Shown: one piece after another, positions 32,018-38,159 of the stretch
Position numbering within the stretch: the first letter of the stretch is position 1
How the letters are laid out: each line of letters begins with the position of its first letter
Assembly: GCA_001784875.1 (NCBI GenBank)
Contig: MFSH01000016.1
Span: forward strand, 16,746-54,904
Direction of reading: 5' to 3'
Length of the DNA: 38,159 bases
From: Candidatus Moranbacteria bacterium RIFOXYB1_FULL_43_19
GTDB taxonomy: Bacteria; Patescibacteriota; Minisyncoccia; Moranbacterales; UBA11712
Notes under the pieces: model-generated
Seen by the model: only the letters and a program-made list of their open reading frames with translations
Told to the model about the DNA's origin: nothing
The model's database searches: none
Translations under genes and position numbers: made by a program

Positions 32018-32212
32018 ATGAATATAGTGACAAAAGAATCAGCAATAGCCCAAGAAGTGCAAGACAGAATTTTTCGCAAAATGCCGGCGGAAAAAAAGCT
32101 TGAGATGCTGGATAATTTTTATTATTTCGCGAAAGAATTGAACGTATTAGGCAAAAGTTATGGAACAAACAGAACTTCTAAAAAAAGTCGCGAAGGTGCT
32201 AGAAAGACTTGA
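32018..32212 (+). CDS. small protein paired with a nucleotidyltransferase
   Basis: 64 residues, mostly helical and charged (KESAIAQEVQDRIFRKMP, AEKKLEMLDNFYYFAKELN), with a basic tail that is read in the overlap with the next gene. It overlaps the following nucleotidyltransferase by 53 bases. Small helical genes in this position commonly accompany AbiEii/MNT-like nucleotidyltransferases, sometimes as toxin-antitoxin pairs, so a partner role is inferred. No family recognised. Confidence 0.6.
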   Translation: MNIVTKESAIAQEVQDRIFRKMPAEKKLEMLDNFYYFAKELNVLGKSYGTNRTSKKSREGARKT

Positions 32213-32711
32213 GATTCCTTATGTGGTCACGGGAGGAGTGGCTGTCACGGTTTGGGGCCGGCCTCGTTTCACGGCGGATATCGATATTGCCATTGAAGTT
32301 TCCCTCTTCCAGTCAAAAGAGCTTTTTCGGTTTTTGAGAAAAATTGACAAGAGAGTATATATCAGCGAAGCGGCAATGAATCGAGCTGTATCGCGAAAGA
32401 GCGAATTCAATCTCATCCATCCTGACGGGGTGAAAGTGGATTTTTGGGTGTTGGAAGATGATATCTATGCCCGGTCGCGAATGAAACGAAAAAAAATCAA
32501 AAGAGTCTGGGGACAAAATATATCCTTTATTTCCCCCGAAGATCTCATTCTCTCTAAGCTAGTTTGGTATAAAAGGGGCCGCTCAACCCGCCAGCTGGAA
32601 GACATAGAATCCATCATCGCTATTCAAAAAAAGATGGATTGGAAATACATCAAGCGCTGGGCAGCGATCCAATCGACGGAAAAATTTCTGAAGCTGGTTT
32701 TGAAAAAATAA
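32160..32711 (+). CDS. nucleotidyltransferase-fold protein (AbiEii/DUF6036-like)
   Basis: 183 residues. The polymerase-beta-type signature is clear: GGVAV at 25-29 and TADIDIAI with Asp40 and Asp42; a later EDLILSKLVWYKRG fits the C-terminal part of AbiEii/MNT-like families. It would transfer a nucleotide to protein, RNA or a small molecule; in toxin-antitoxin systems related proteins AMPylate or add nucleotides to tRNA ends. Given the tRNA-rich setting and the CCA-adding gene next door, tRNA is a possible substrate, but that is a guess. Two terminators follow. Confidence 0.75.
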   Translation: MEQTELLKKVAKVLERLEIPYVVTGGVAVTVWGRPRFTADIDIAIEVSLFQSKELFRFLRKIDKRVYISEAAMNRAVSRKSEFNLIHPDGVKVDFWVLEDDIYARSRMKRKKIKRVWGQNISFISPEDLILSKLVWYKRGRSTRQLEDIESIIAIQKKMDWKYIKRWAAIQSTEKFLKLVLKK

Positions 32712-32726
32712 GGAAAGATTTTTTAG

Positions 32727-32770
32727 GGTGTCAAACATATCCATATGGATAAAAGTGACACCTTTTTATT
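32727..32770 (+). terminator. terminator-like hairpin after the nucleotidyltransferase
   Basis: GGTGTCA (32727-32733) pairs with TGACACC (32756-32762); the perfect palindrome ATCCATATGGAT lies between; TTTTTATTTT follows. Confidence 0.7.
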
Positions 32771-32790
32771 TTGACAATTTTAGGAAAAGA

Positions 32791-32820
32791 AAAACCCCAA
32801 CCGTCGCGAGGGTTTTTTTT
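32791..32820 (+). terminator. second terminator before the CCA-adding gene
   Basis: AAAACCC (32791-32797) and GGGTTTT (32810-32816), then a long T run. Confidence 0.75.
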
Positions 32821-32853
32821 GATTTTTTACCTATTTTGTTTTAAGTTAATAGT

Positions 32854-34524
32854 ATGATTAGTAAAATCCCAAAACCCATTATCGAAATCATCCAAAAACT
32901 CGAGGCCGCTGGTTTTGAGGCATATGTCGTGGGCGGGTGCGTGCGAGACCTTTTGATGGATGTCGGACCGAAGGATTGGGACGTGACAACGAACGCGAAG
33001 CCGGAGGAAATAACAAAAATTTTCCCTGACAGTTTTTATGAAAATAAATTTGGAACGGTAGGAGTAAAGATTCCGAAAATTACGAATCAAAGCTCGGCTA
33101 AATCAAAGCTCGGCTTTTCCCTTCCGACTACTAAGCAGCCGGAATTCCTCAAAGCCAAGCTTTTTAATTCCTCAAAGCCAAGCTTTTCAGAAGTTGTTGA
33201 GGTTACGACTTATCGGATTGAATCGAAGTACTCGGATAAGCGGCATCCGGATGAGGTGAAGTTCGCGAAGACGCTTGAGGAAGATCTTTCGAGGCGCGAT
33301 TTCACGATTAATGCGCTGGCTCTTCGAATATTTGATCAAAGCTCGGCTTTTCCCTTGCGAGAGCTCCGCTCTCGCAATTCCTCAAGGCCAAGCTTTTCCG
33401 TTTATGAGATAATAGATTTATTCGACGGGCAAAAAGATTTGAAAAACAAAATTATCCGCGCTGTAGGGGACGCGAATGAACGGTTTGATGAAGATGCGCT
33501 TCGAATGATGCGGGCGATTCGTTTTGCGATAACACTCACAAATGAGAGCGAAGTAAAGCGAACGAGAGCGAATAGCGGCCCAAGAAGGCTAGCAAAGAAA
33601 ACACCATTTGAGATTGAAGAAAAAACAAAAAAGGCGATTGCAAAGAATGCGAAAAACCTGAAACACATTGCGCTTGAGAGAATACAGGACGAACTCAACA
33701 AAATTATGCTGTCTGATTTTGCGGCGGAAGGAGTTGAACTTTTGCGGGAGTTGAAACTTTTGCAATATATCATTCCCGAACTCGAAAAAGGATATGGAGT
33801 CGGACAGAACCGGCATCATATATATACCATCTGGGAGCATTCGATTTTGTCACTCAAAAATTGTCCGTCAGCGAAACTCGAAGTGCGCTTGGCAACGCTT
33901 CTTCATGACATTGCCAAGCCCGATACGAAAAGAGGCGCGGGAGCCTATTCGACGTTCTATAACCACGACCATGTCGGAGCGCGGGTAGTCGAGAAAATTT
34001 TGAAACGGCTCAAATATTCAAATGAAATTATCCACAAAGTGAGATTACTTGTCGACAATCACATGTTCTATTACAACGTCGATGAAGTCGGGGCTTCGAG
34101 CGTGCGAAGATTGGTCCGAAAAGTAGGCCTTGAAAATATTGATGACCTCATTGACCTTCGTATCGGCGACCGGCTGGGATCGGGAGTGCCAAAAGCAGTG
34201 CCATACAAGCTCCGCCACTTCAAATATATGGTCGACAAAATTTCGCACGACCCGCTCTCGGTCAAAATGCTGAAAGTGAATGGCAATGATTTGATGCGTG
34301 AATTGAAACTCAAACCAGGCCCGATGCTCGGAGCGATTTTAGACGTGCTTCTTTCGGAAGTTGTCGAAAATCCCGACGAAAATAAAAAAAATATATTGCT
34401 GAAACGGGCAAAAGAACTTTCAAAAGAAAATTTGCCGAAATTGAGAGCAATGGCGAAAGAGAAAATAGATGAGAAAAAAGAAGAAGAAGATAAGGAGATA
34501 AAAGCGAAATATTTCGTCAAATAA
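32854..34524 (+). CDS. cca: CCA-adding tRNA nucleotidyltransferase with HD domain
   Basis: 556 residues. Adds CCA to tRNA 3' ends, needed here because most tRNA genes lack it. Class II head: VVGGCVRDLLMDVGPKDWDVTT with GG 27-28, RD 31-32, Asp41 and Asp43; DFTINALALRIF; DEDALRMMRAIRFA. C-terminal HD domain: LATLLHDIAKPDTK and NHDHVGARVVEKIL. Two palindromic elements are read in frame: 79-112 (34 residues, itself nested) and 162-182 (21 residues), rich in Ser, Lys, Pro and Phe. A third suspicious stretch is at about 228-250. A K/E-rich tail ends the protein. The inserts fall between conserved motifs, so activity is probably kept. Confidence 0.93.
   Translation: MISKIPKPIIEIIQKLEAAGFEAYVVGGCVRDLLMDVGPKDWDVTTNAKPEEITKIFPDSFYENKFGTVGVKIPKITNQSSAKSKLGFSLPTTKQPEFLKAKLFNSSKPSFSEVVEVTTYRIESKYSDKRHPDEVKFAKTLEEDLSRRDFTINALALRIFDQSSAFPLRELRSRNSSRPSFSVYEIIDLFDGQKDLKNKIIRAVGDANERFDEDALRMMRAIRFAITLTNESEVKRTRANSGPRRLAKKTPFEIEEKTKKAIAKNAKNLKHIALERIQDELNKIMLSDFAAEGVELLRELKLLQYIIPELEKGYGVGQNRHHIYTIWEHSILSLKNCPSAKLEVRLATLLHDIAKPDTKRGAGAYSTFYNHDHVGARVVEKILKRLKYSNEIIHKVRLLVDNHMFYYNVDEVGASSVRRLVRKVGLENIDDLIDLRIGDRLGSGVPKAVPYKLRHFKYMVDKISHDPLSVKMLKVNGNDLMRELKLKPGPMLGAILDVLLSEVVENPDENKKNILLKRAKELSKENLPKLRAMAKEKIDEKKEEEDKEIKAKYFVK
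33088..33189. repeat. nested in-frame palindromic element in cca, copy 1
   Basis: CAAAGCTCGGCT appears twice near the left and CCTCAAAGCCAAGCTTTT twice near the right, with a TTCCG/CGGAA hairpin centre: one element inside another. The inner copy is read in a different frame from the outer. 102 bases. Confidence 0.75.
33337..33399. repeat. in-frame palindromic element in cca, copy 2
   Basis: AAAGCTCGGCTTTTCCC on the left, TTCCTCAAGGCCAAGCTTTT on the right, and an inner hairpin TTGCGAGAG/CTCTCGCAA unlike that of copy 1. 63 bases, 21 codons. Confidence 0.8.
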
Positions 34525-34525
34525 T

Positions 34526-34590
34526 TTTCACATAACACATAGCACATAACATGGAACATTTTGGTATGTGTTCCATGCTACGTGTTTCAT
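34526..34590. repeat. word-repeat palindrome, CACATAA type
   Basis: CACATAACACATAGCACATA, then ATGGAACA and TGTTCCAT as a perfect pair. Relative of 4528-4600. Confidence 0.65.
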
Positions 34591-34595
34591 GAAAA

Positions 34596-35201
34596 TTGGC
34601 TTCTCAAATTGCCCATGTCGTCTACGCAAAAAAATATCTTGACCGGCATCCGGCGATGAATGCCGATTTATTTTTGCTTGGCACCCTGCTCCCGGATGTT
34701 CGACGGGTGACAGATGAAGTGAGAAGAAAGGACACTCATATATTGCATGAGGAGCTCGATCTTGAGTTTGAGGGCATCTCTCCGTTTGAAGCCGGCTGGA
34801 AATTTCATCTCTGGTGCGATATGAGGCGGGAGGAAATATTGAACAAGTATGAATTTTATAAGCTATCTTACACAATTGATCATGATATACCGCCGAAGAT
34901 TCTGGAGGATGAGCTGGTTTATGGAAAATACAACAATTGGGAGAAGCTGATATTGATTTTGAATAATCCACCGGAAATAAAAACCGGCCTTGATGTCGCG
35001 CAGGAAACAATCGAGCGCTGGTATGCAATCCTGGCCAAATATTTCGAAAAAAAACCGGATGACAAGACGATAAAGGCGTTTCTTTGGAAGCAAAGGAAAC
35101 TGCGCTCCCAAGCCGGAGAGTTGGTTGACTTGGTGGGAAAATTGCGGAATAATTCAAAAGTTGTGGATGTTTTGGAAAAGGTTTGCGAGGAAATAATTTA
35201 A
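34596..35201 (+). CDS. hypothetical protein, all-helical with conserved histidines
   Basis: 201 residues from a TTG at 34596; no in-frame ATG lies nearby upstream. SQIAHVVYAKKYL, ADLFLLGTLLPDVRR, DTHILHEELD and FEAGWKFHLWCDMR place His, Asp and His residues as in zinc-dependent phospholipase C-like or HD-like helical hydrolases, so a metal-dependent hydrolase is possible but not certain. The rest is helical, with KFFEKKP-type charged helices near the end. Cytosolic by composition. The stop is directly followed by tRNA-like fragments. Confidence 0.65.
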   Translation: MASQIAHVVYAKKYLDRHPAMNADLFLLGTLLPDVRRVTDEVRRKDTHILHEELDLEFEGISPFEAGWKFHLWCDMRREEILNKYEFYKLSYTIDHDIPPKILEDELVYGKYNNWEKLILILNNPPEIKTGLDVAQETIERWYAILAKYFEKKPDDKTIKAFLWKQRKLRSQAGELVDLVGKLRNNSKVVDVLEKVCEEII

Positions 35202-35268
35202 GCTGGACATAGCCCCGAACCATGCCGCTTCGCGTCAGGTACGGGGTAAATATACCGGCAAGTGTACA
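35202..35268 (+). pseudogene. tRNA 5'-half fragment split by a short ACCCCG element
   Basis: GCTGGACATAG (35202-35212) and TATACCGGCAAGTGTACA (35251-35268) match the 5' half at 35339-35368 (GGGACATAG/TATACCGGTAGTACA). They are separated exactly by the element at 35213-35250. No 3' half follows. Confidence 0.55.
35213..35250. repeat. short ACCCCG element in a tRNA fragment D-arm
   Basis: CCCCGAACCATGCC, GC-TTC-GC centre, GTCAGGTACGGGGTAAA; 38 bases. Confidence 0.72.
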
Positions 35269-35288
35269 ATTCGTATGATATAGATTAA

Positions 35289-35385
35289 CGGGCTGTAGTG
35301 TATCGGCAACACGCGCGACCCGCCCCTCACCAATTTACCGGGACATAGTATACCGGTAGTACACACGACGCGCCCCGCACCAAAA
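35289..35385 (+). pseudogene. two truncated tRNA-Pro-like 5' halves in tandem
   Basis: Copy one 35289-35318 (CGGGCTG acceptor, ends GCGCGA) followed by CCCCTCACCAATTTA. Copy two 35339-35368 (CGGGACA acceptor, ends ACACGA) followed by CCCCGCACCAAAAATAT. Both stop at the anticodon 5' stem and run into a left arm of the long element. The matching right arms and 3' halves are absent. Confidence 0.6.
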
Positions 35386-35389
35386 ATAT

Positions 35390-35463
35390 CGGGCTGTGGT
35401 ATAGTGGCATTACGCGCGATTCGGGTTCGCGTAATCCGAGTTCGATTCTCGGCAGCCCGACCA
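35390..35463 (+). tRNA. tRNA-Pro(CGG) with encoded CCA
   Basis: Acceptor CGGGCTG/CAGCCCG, anticodon stem CGCGA/TCGCG with loop TTCGGGT, T-arm CCGAG-TTCGATT-CTCGG, discriminator A, CCA at 35461-35463. Uninterrupted. Confidence 0.92.
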
Positions 35464-35473
35464 ATATTATTTG

Positions 35474-36508
35474 ATGATTATGATATTCGAAGACAGAGTA
35501 TACGGCAAAAAAAATATTGATGATCCGTTGGCGCTTGAAATTGTCAATTCAAAATATTTTCAAAGGCTGAAAGGGATTGATCAGGCGGGATGGCCTTCGC
35601 TTTGGGAAAAGGAAAATTATCCAATGGAAGAATTTGAGCATTCCCGATTTACGCATTCGCTTGGCGTGTATTTTCTCCTTGAATCTTTCGGGTCAGAAAG
35701 GGAAGAAAGGATCGCCGGACTCATTCACGACATTTCGCATTCCGCTTTTTCGCATACCATAGATTATGTGCTTGCGCATGGATCGCCGGAGAAGCAGTCT
35801 CACCAAGACAATTTTCATGAGGAATATATTTCCAAGACGGACATCCCAGAGATATTCAAAAAGTATGAAATCGACTTGAAATATATTCTTGACGATAAAA
35901 ATTTCCCGCTCAAGGAAAAGGAGCTGCCGGATCTTTGCGCCGATCGAATCGATTATTCCCTTCGGACAGCAGTCGTCTTCGACGAAATTGATCAAAAAGA
36001 AGCACAAAAAATAGTTAGCGATCTTAGAATCATTGACAGCAGATGGGTATTTTCTAATTATAAATCCGCGAGGCAATACACTGGACTGTTTGATAGGCTG
36101 AACAAAAAATATTATTCCGGTCTTTCTACGGCGATAATGTTTCGGTCAGTTGCCGATTATTTGCAGTATGCTCTAAAAAAGAAATACATAGAAGAAAGGG
36201 GGCTGTATTTGACTGATAAAGAGGTTATCGAAAAAATAAATATTCATTTAGGCCAGGACAAAAATTTGAACGTTCTTTGGAAAAGAATGAATGATAAGAA
36301 TTGTTTTGAAAATAATCCAAATAATTTCGATGTCGAGGTGATTTGCAAATCGAGGATCGTAGACCCGATATGCCTTGACGGAAACGATATTAAACGTGTA
36401 TCTGAAATTGATCCAGCCTGGAAAAAAATTGTTTCGCGCGAGTCAAAGCCAAAAAAATATTACCTAAAATATAAAAAATATGAATTGTCAAAAAGAAAAA
36501 AATCTTGA
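35474..36508 (+). CDS. HD-domain phosphohydrolase (dGTPase/SAMHD1-like)
   Basis: 344 residues from the ATG at 35474; ATG 35480 is an alternative, no ribosome site is seen. [35 protein letters not shown] with the His-Asp pair, and [11 protein letters not shown] with a further Asp match the HD families that include YdhJ-like hydrolases and dNTP triphosphohydrolases. The expected reaction is removal of phosphate or triphosphate from nucleotides. The C-terminus is Lys-rich. It begins 11 bases after tRNA-Pro and overlaps the next gene by 29 bases. Confidence 0.85.
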   Translation: MIMIFEDRVYGKKNIDDPLALEIVNSKYFQRLKGIDQAGWPSLWEKENYPMEEFEHSRFTHSLGVYFLLESFGSEREERIAGLIHDISHSAFSHTIDYVLAHGSPEKQSHQDNFHEEYISKTDIPEIFKKYEIDLKYILDDKNFPLKEKELPDLCADRIDYSLRTAVVFDEIDQKEAQKIVSDLRIIDSRWVFSNYKSARQYTGLFDRLNKKYYSGLSTAIMFRSVADYLQYALKKKYIEERGLYLTDKEVIEKINIHLGQDKNLNVLWKRMNDKNCFENNPNNFDVEVICKSRIVDPICLDGNDIKRVSEIDPAWKKIVSRESKPKKYYLKYKKYELSKRKKS

Positions 36509-36686
36509 ATCATGCCCATGCACGTACGCGAACTGTTCACGGAAAGGAATTTGCTGTGAGTGTATCCGGCATCATCGCGAAAAAGGCGCGCTGCCAGCCT
36601 GCTATTTTTCCACTGAAGCCGAAAAAACATATGACCGGTCGATTGGTAATTTCATCAAAGATTGGGAGAAATATTCGAGGAAATAA
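36480..36686 (+). CDS. small cysteine-rich protein (DUF6485-like)
   Basis: 68 residues. [59 protein letters not shown]: eight cysteines in CXC and CXXC groups suggest Zn or Fe-S binding. It closely resembles the DUF6485 type found scattered in bacteria and archaea; function unknown. The overlap with the HD gene implies coupled translation. Confidence 0.8.
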   Translation: MNCQKEKNLESCPCTYANCSRKGICCECIRHHREKGALPACYFSTEAEKTYDRSIGNFIKDWEKYSRK

Positions 36687-36690
36687 TTTT

Positions 36691-36984
36691 ATGAAATTTG
36701 TCATTGAAAATCCATCCGCAGGCGCCGCTCAATTTTTCCGCCGGGCAGGGTATACTTTTCAAAAGCGCGAAGGCGATGAAATGGCGTTCGTGCGGCGGCT
36801 CACCGACCAGCCTTTTCCGCGATTCCATCTTTTTGTGATAATTGTTGGTTTCCAGTTTCACGTGAATTTTCATATTGATCACAAGGCGGCAAGCTATGAG
36901 GGACAAAATATGCACTCGGGAGAATATGACAGTGATAGCAAAATATTGAAAGAGGAAGCGGAGAGAATAAAATCAATTTCTTGA
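36691..36984 (+). CDS. hypothetical protein, 97 residues
   Basis: From the ATG at 36691, four bases after the previous stop; a longer frame upstream overlaps the Cys-rich gene in another frame and is rejected. NPSAGAAQFFRRAGYTFQKR, EMAFVRRL and FHLFVIIVGFQFHVNFHIDH, then an acidic end. Alternating hydrophobic stretches suggest a small alpha/beta fold. I recognise no function; it probably forms an operon with the HD hydrolase. Confidence 0.75.
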   Translation: MKFVIENPSAGAAQFFRRAGYTFQKREGDEMAFVRRLTDQPFPRFHLFVIIVGFQFHVNFHIDHKAASYEGQNMHSGEYDSDSKILKEEAERIKSIS

Positions 36985-37014
36985 TTTACGATTTATGATT
37001 TAAGATTTACGAAT
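36983..37014. repeat. word repeat, GATTTACG type
   Basis: GATTTACGATTTATGATTTA then AGATTTACGAATG, directly before the tRNA-Glu nest. Confidence 0.55.
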
Positions 37015-37050
37015 GGGCTTATCGTATAGTGGTAATACGCCGCATTTTCA

Positions 37051-37160
37051 CCCCAGCACCAATTCTCACGGGGATATAGTAAAATGGCATTACGCAGCAT
37101 TCGCATTGCTGAGTTCCGGGTTCGACTCCCGGTATCTCCAAATAATTGGTGCGGGGCAAG
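37051..37160. repeat. long-arm ACCCCG element carrying tRNA-Ala(CGC)
   Basis: CCCCAGCACCAATT (37051-37064) pairs with AATTGGTGCGGGG (37144-37156), followed by CAAG. 110 bases. Confidence 0.78.
37070..37140 (+). tRNA. tRNA-Ala(CGC)
   Basis: Acceptor GGGGATA/TATCTCC with G3-U70, anticodon stem CAGCA/TGCTG with loop TTCGCAT, T-arm CCGGG-TTCGACT-CCCGG. The D-arm is odd (TAGTAAAATGGCATTA). No CCA. Confidence 0.85.
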
Positions 37161-37204
37161 TTGCGGAAACGCGAGTTCGATTCTCGCTAAGTCCACAAAA
37201 AAAC

Positions 37205-37291
37205 GGAAGCGTGGCAGAGTGGACGAATGCGGCAGTTTCGAAAACTGCTGTCGCTTCACGGCGACCGGAGGTTCGAATCCTCCCGCTTCCG
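37205..37291 (+). tRNA. tRNA-Ser(CGA)
   Basis: Acceptor GGAAGCG/CGCTTCC, anticodon stem GCAGT/ACTGC with loop TTCGAAA, long variable arm, T-arm GGAGG-TTCGAAT-CCTCC, discriminator G. Uninterrupted, no CCA. Confidence 0.94.
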
Positions 37292-37314
37292 ATAGATTAT
37301 TGTCCTGTTGTTTA

Positions 37315-37992
37315 ATGTTAGAAAAAGATATGCCTGCGCATACCAATCAAGAAATTTTCGATAAAATATACAGAAGACATAGATGGATTTGGGGATCTGG
37401 CACTGGATCAATTCCGGTTTTTAACAAACCGTTTATCCAGTTTGTCAATAAATTTCTTGTCGATCATCCGGAAATAAAGACTGTCGTAGACATAGGTTGC
37501 GGGAACTGCCAAATCGGAAGGCTTCTAGAGTTGAGAGACAGAAAATATATCGGATGCGATGTTTCCGAATTCATTCTGAAAAAGACAAGAAAGAAATTTT
37601 CATCAACAAACAAAAAATTTATTCGTCTAGACGCTGTCACCGATGAATTGCCACTGGGGGGTTTAGTCATTTTGAAGGATGTCTTGCAACATCTCTGTAA
37701 TCGAGATATTTTGCGCATTCTTTCGAAACTTACCGCCTATCGCTTCGTCATTATCCAGAACGACATATATTGCGAAAATTCCGTTTTACGCAAAAAAAGA
37801 GAAAATAAAGACATTCAAAGTGGAAAGGTTCGTCCCCTCGATATAATAAAAGATCCGTTTAATGCCGATTATCTGCTCGCTCTAAGATATACCGAGGGTA
37901 TGCGATATTTTTTTAATATGCTGCGACGACTATTATTGCTAGCTCCAATTCAAAAAGGGATTTTTGTGAATGTTTCTTTGGGTAGTCGATAG
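37315..37992 (+). CDS. class I SAM-dependent methyltransferase
   Basis: 225 residues from the ATG at 37315; an ATG at 37330 is possible. Motif I TVVDIGCGNCQIGRLLE near 56-72 and a later GLVILKDVLQHLCNRDI mark the Rossmann methyltransferase fold; YIGCDVSEFI gives the acidic residue binding the ribose. Substrate unknown. A frame running upstream through tRNA-Ser is rejected. The last 60 residues are basic (LRRLLLLAPIQKG). It is the last gene of the window; 37993-38159 has no gene. Confidence 0.85.
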   Translation: MLEKDMPAHTNQEIFDKIYRRHRWIWGSGTGSIPVFNKPFIQFVNKFLVDHPEIKTVVDIGCGNCQIGRLLELRDRKYIGCDVSEFILKKTRKKFSSTNKKFIRLDAVTDELPLGGLVILKDVLQHLCNRDILRILSKLTAYRFVIIQNDIYCENSVLRKKRENKDIQSGKVRPLDIIKDPFNADYLLALRYTEGMRYFFNMLRRLLLLAPIQKGIFVNVSLGSR

Positions 37993-38089
37993 TTTTTATG
38001 TATTATAACTATGCAAAGCAAGACATGTTCCAACATTGTCCCAAACATATCGAATAAAAATAATTTTAGATAATGTTCAATGAATTACC

Positions 38090-38133
38090 CAGCCGCAGCA
38101 AGCTGCGGGGTATCCTGTTAAAATTTAAACAGC
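38090..38133. repeat. palindromic element fragment at the window end
   Basis: CCGCAGC-AA-GCTGCGG hairpin followed by GGTATCCTGTTAAAATTTAA and ACAG; the CCTGTTAAA string is the left arm of the element inside the pseudouridine synthase gene (13472). Confidence 0.55.
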
Positions 38134-38159
38134 CTGAGTTGATTTGATTGAACTTTTTC

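Larger units (their letters stand above)
37015..37195 (+). tRNA. tRNA-Glu(UUC) interrupted in the anticodon loop by a tRNA-Ala element
   Basis: Acceptor GGGCTTA/TAAGTCC, D-arm GTATAGTGGTAATAC, anticodon stem CCGCA/TGCGG, T-arm GCGAG-TTCGATT-CTCGC. With 37051-37160 removed the loop reads TTTTCAT with anticodon TTC, i.e. an insertion between positions 37 and 38, the usual place of archaeal and eukaryal tRNA introns. Every stem pairs. One base of ambiguity exists at the left boundary. Whether the RNA is spliced is unknown. Confidence 0.65.

Noticed and set aside
37084-37314. N-terminal extension of the methyltransferase
   Set aside because: It would translate through tRNA-Ala, tRNA-Glu and tRNA-Ser.

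Overview
The window looks like part of a Patescibacteria (Candidate Phyla Radiation, Parcubacteria-like) chromosome. Reasons: short core genes with acidic or lysine-rich tails, several small two-helix pilin-like proteins of the TrbC/VirB2 (Mbov_0395-like) type, a membrane pyrophosphatase, an O-antigen-ligase/TPR protein, and tRNAs mostly without encoded CCA. TGA is used as a normal stop. There is no rRNA, transposase, phage gene or CRISPR array.

Layout. 1-3688 (minus): ftsH start, tilS, gmk, an S1-domain protein. 3859-7543 (plus): metallo-hydrolase, small membrane protein, gyrA. 7703-12930 (plus): surface/secretion locus with a solute-binding lipoprotein, five pilin-like proteins (one fused to a cysteine-peptidase-like domain) and an anchored protein. 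13118-15850: dense tRNA region interleaved with rluA-family and rplS genes. 15949-19766 (plus): P-type Ca2+-ATPase, tiny genes, 3D-domain protein. 19821-25415 (minus): small membrane protein, clpP, tig, hppA, nusA. 25630-30132 (minus): two O-antigen-ligase-family proteins. 30264-37992 (plus): tRNAs, RNHCP protein, ddl, nucleotidyltransferase pair, CCA-adding enzyme, HD hydrolase, small genes, methyltransferase.

The standout signal is a population of small palindromic elements, here called ACCCCG-box elements. The short form is 30-38 nt: TTTACCCCG, a variable inner hairpin, CGGGG (or the reverse complement ending CGGGGYAAR). The long form has arms such as CCCCGCACCAATT/AATTGGTGCGGGG enclosing cargo: a whole tRNA gene, a promoter, or a start region. 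These elements interrupt tRNA genes inside the D-loop, anticodon loop or stem edge, and T-loop, giving nested genes: Leu in Leu, Phe in Phe, Arg in Arg, Ala in Glu. Removing the elements restores base-paired tRNAs whose stems differ from the inner copy yet still pair. This suggests either recently broken genes or an unrecognised tRNA processing/intron-like system.

Other palindromic families with conserved arms and variable centres sit in frame inside protein genes (rluA-family synthase, CCA-adding enzyme, probably tilS and S1). A further class of degenerate short-word repeats marks gene ends and intrudes into coding sequence. The arrangement resembles Rickettsia palindromic elements by analogy, but the tRNA-in-tRNA nesting is not something I can match to a known system.
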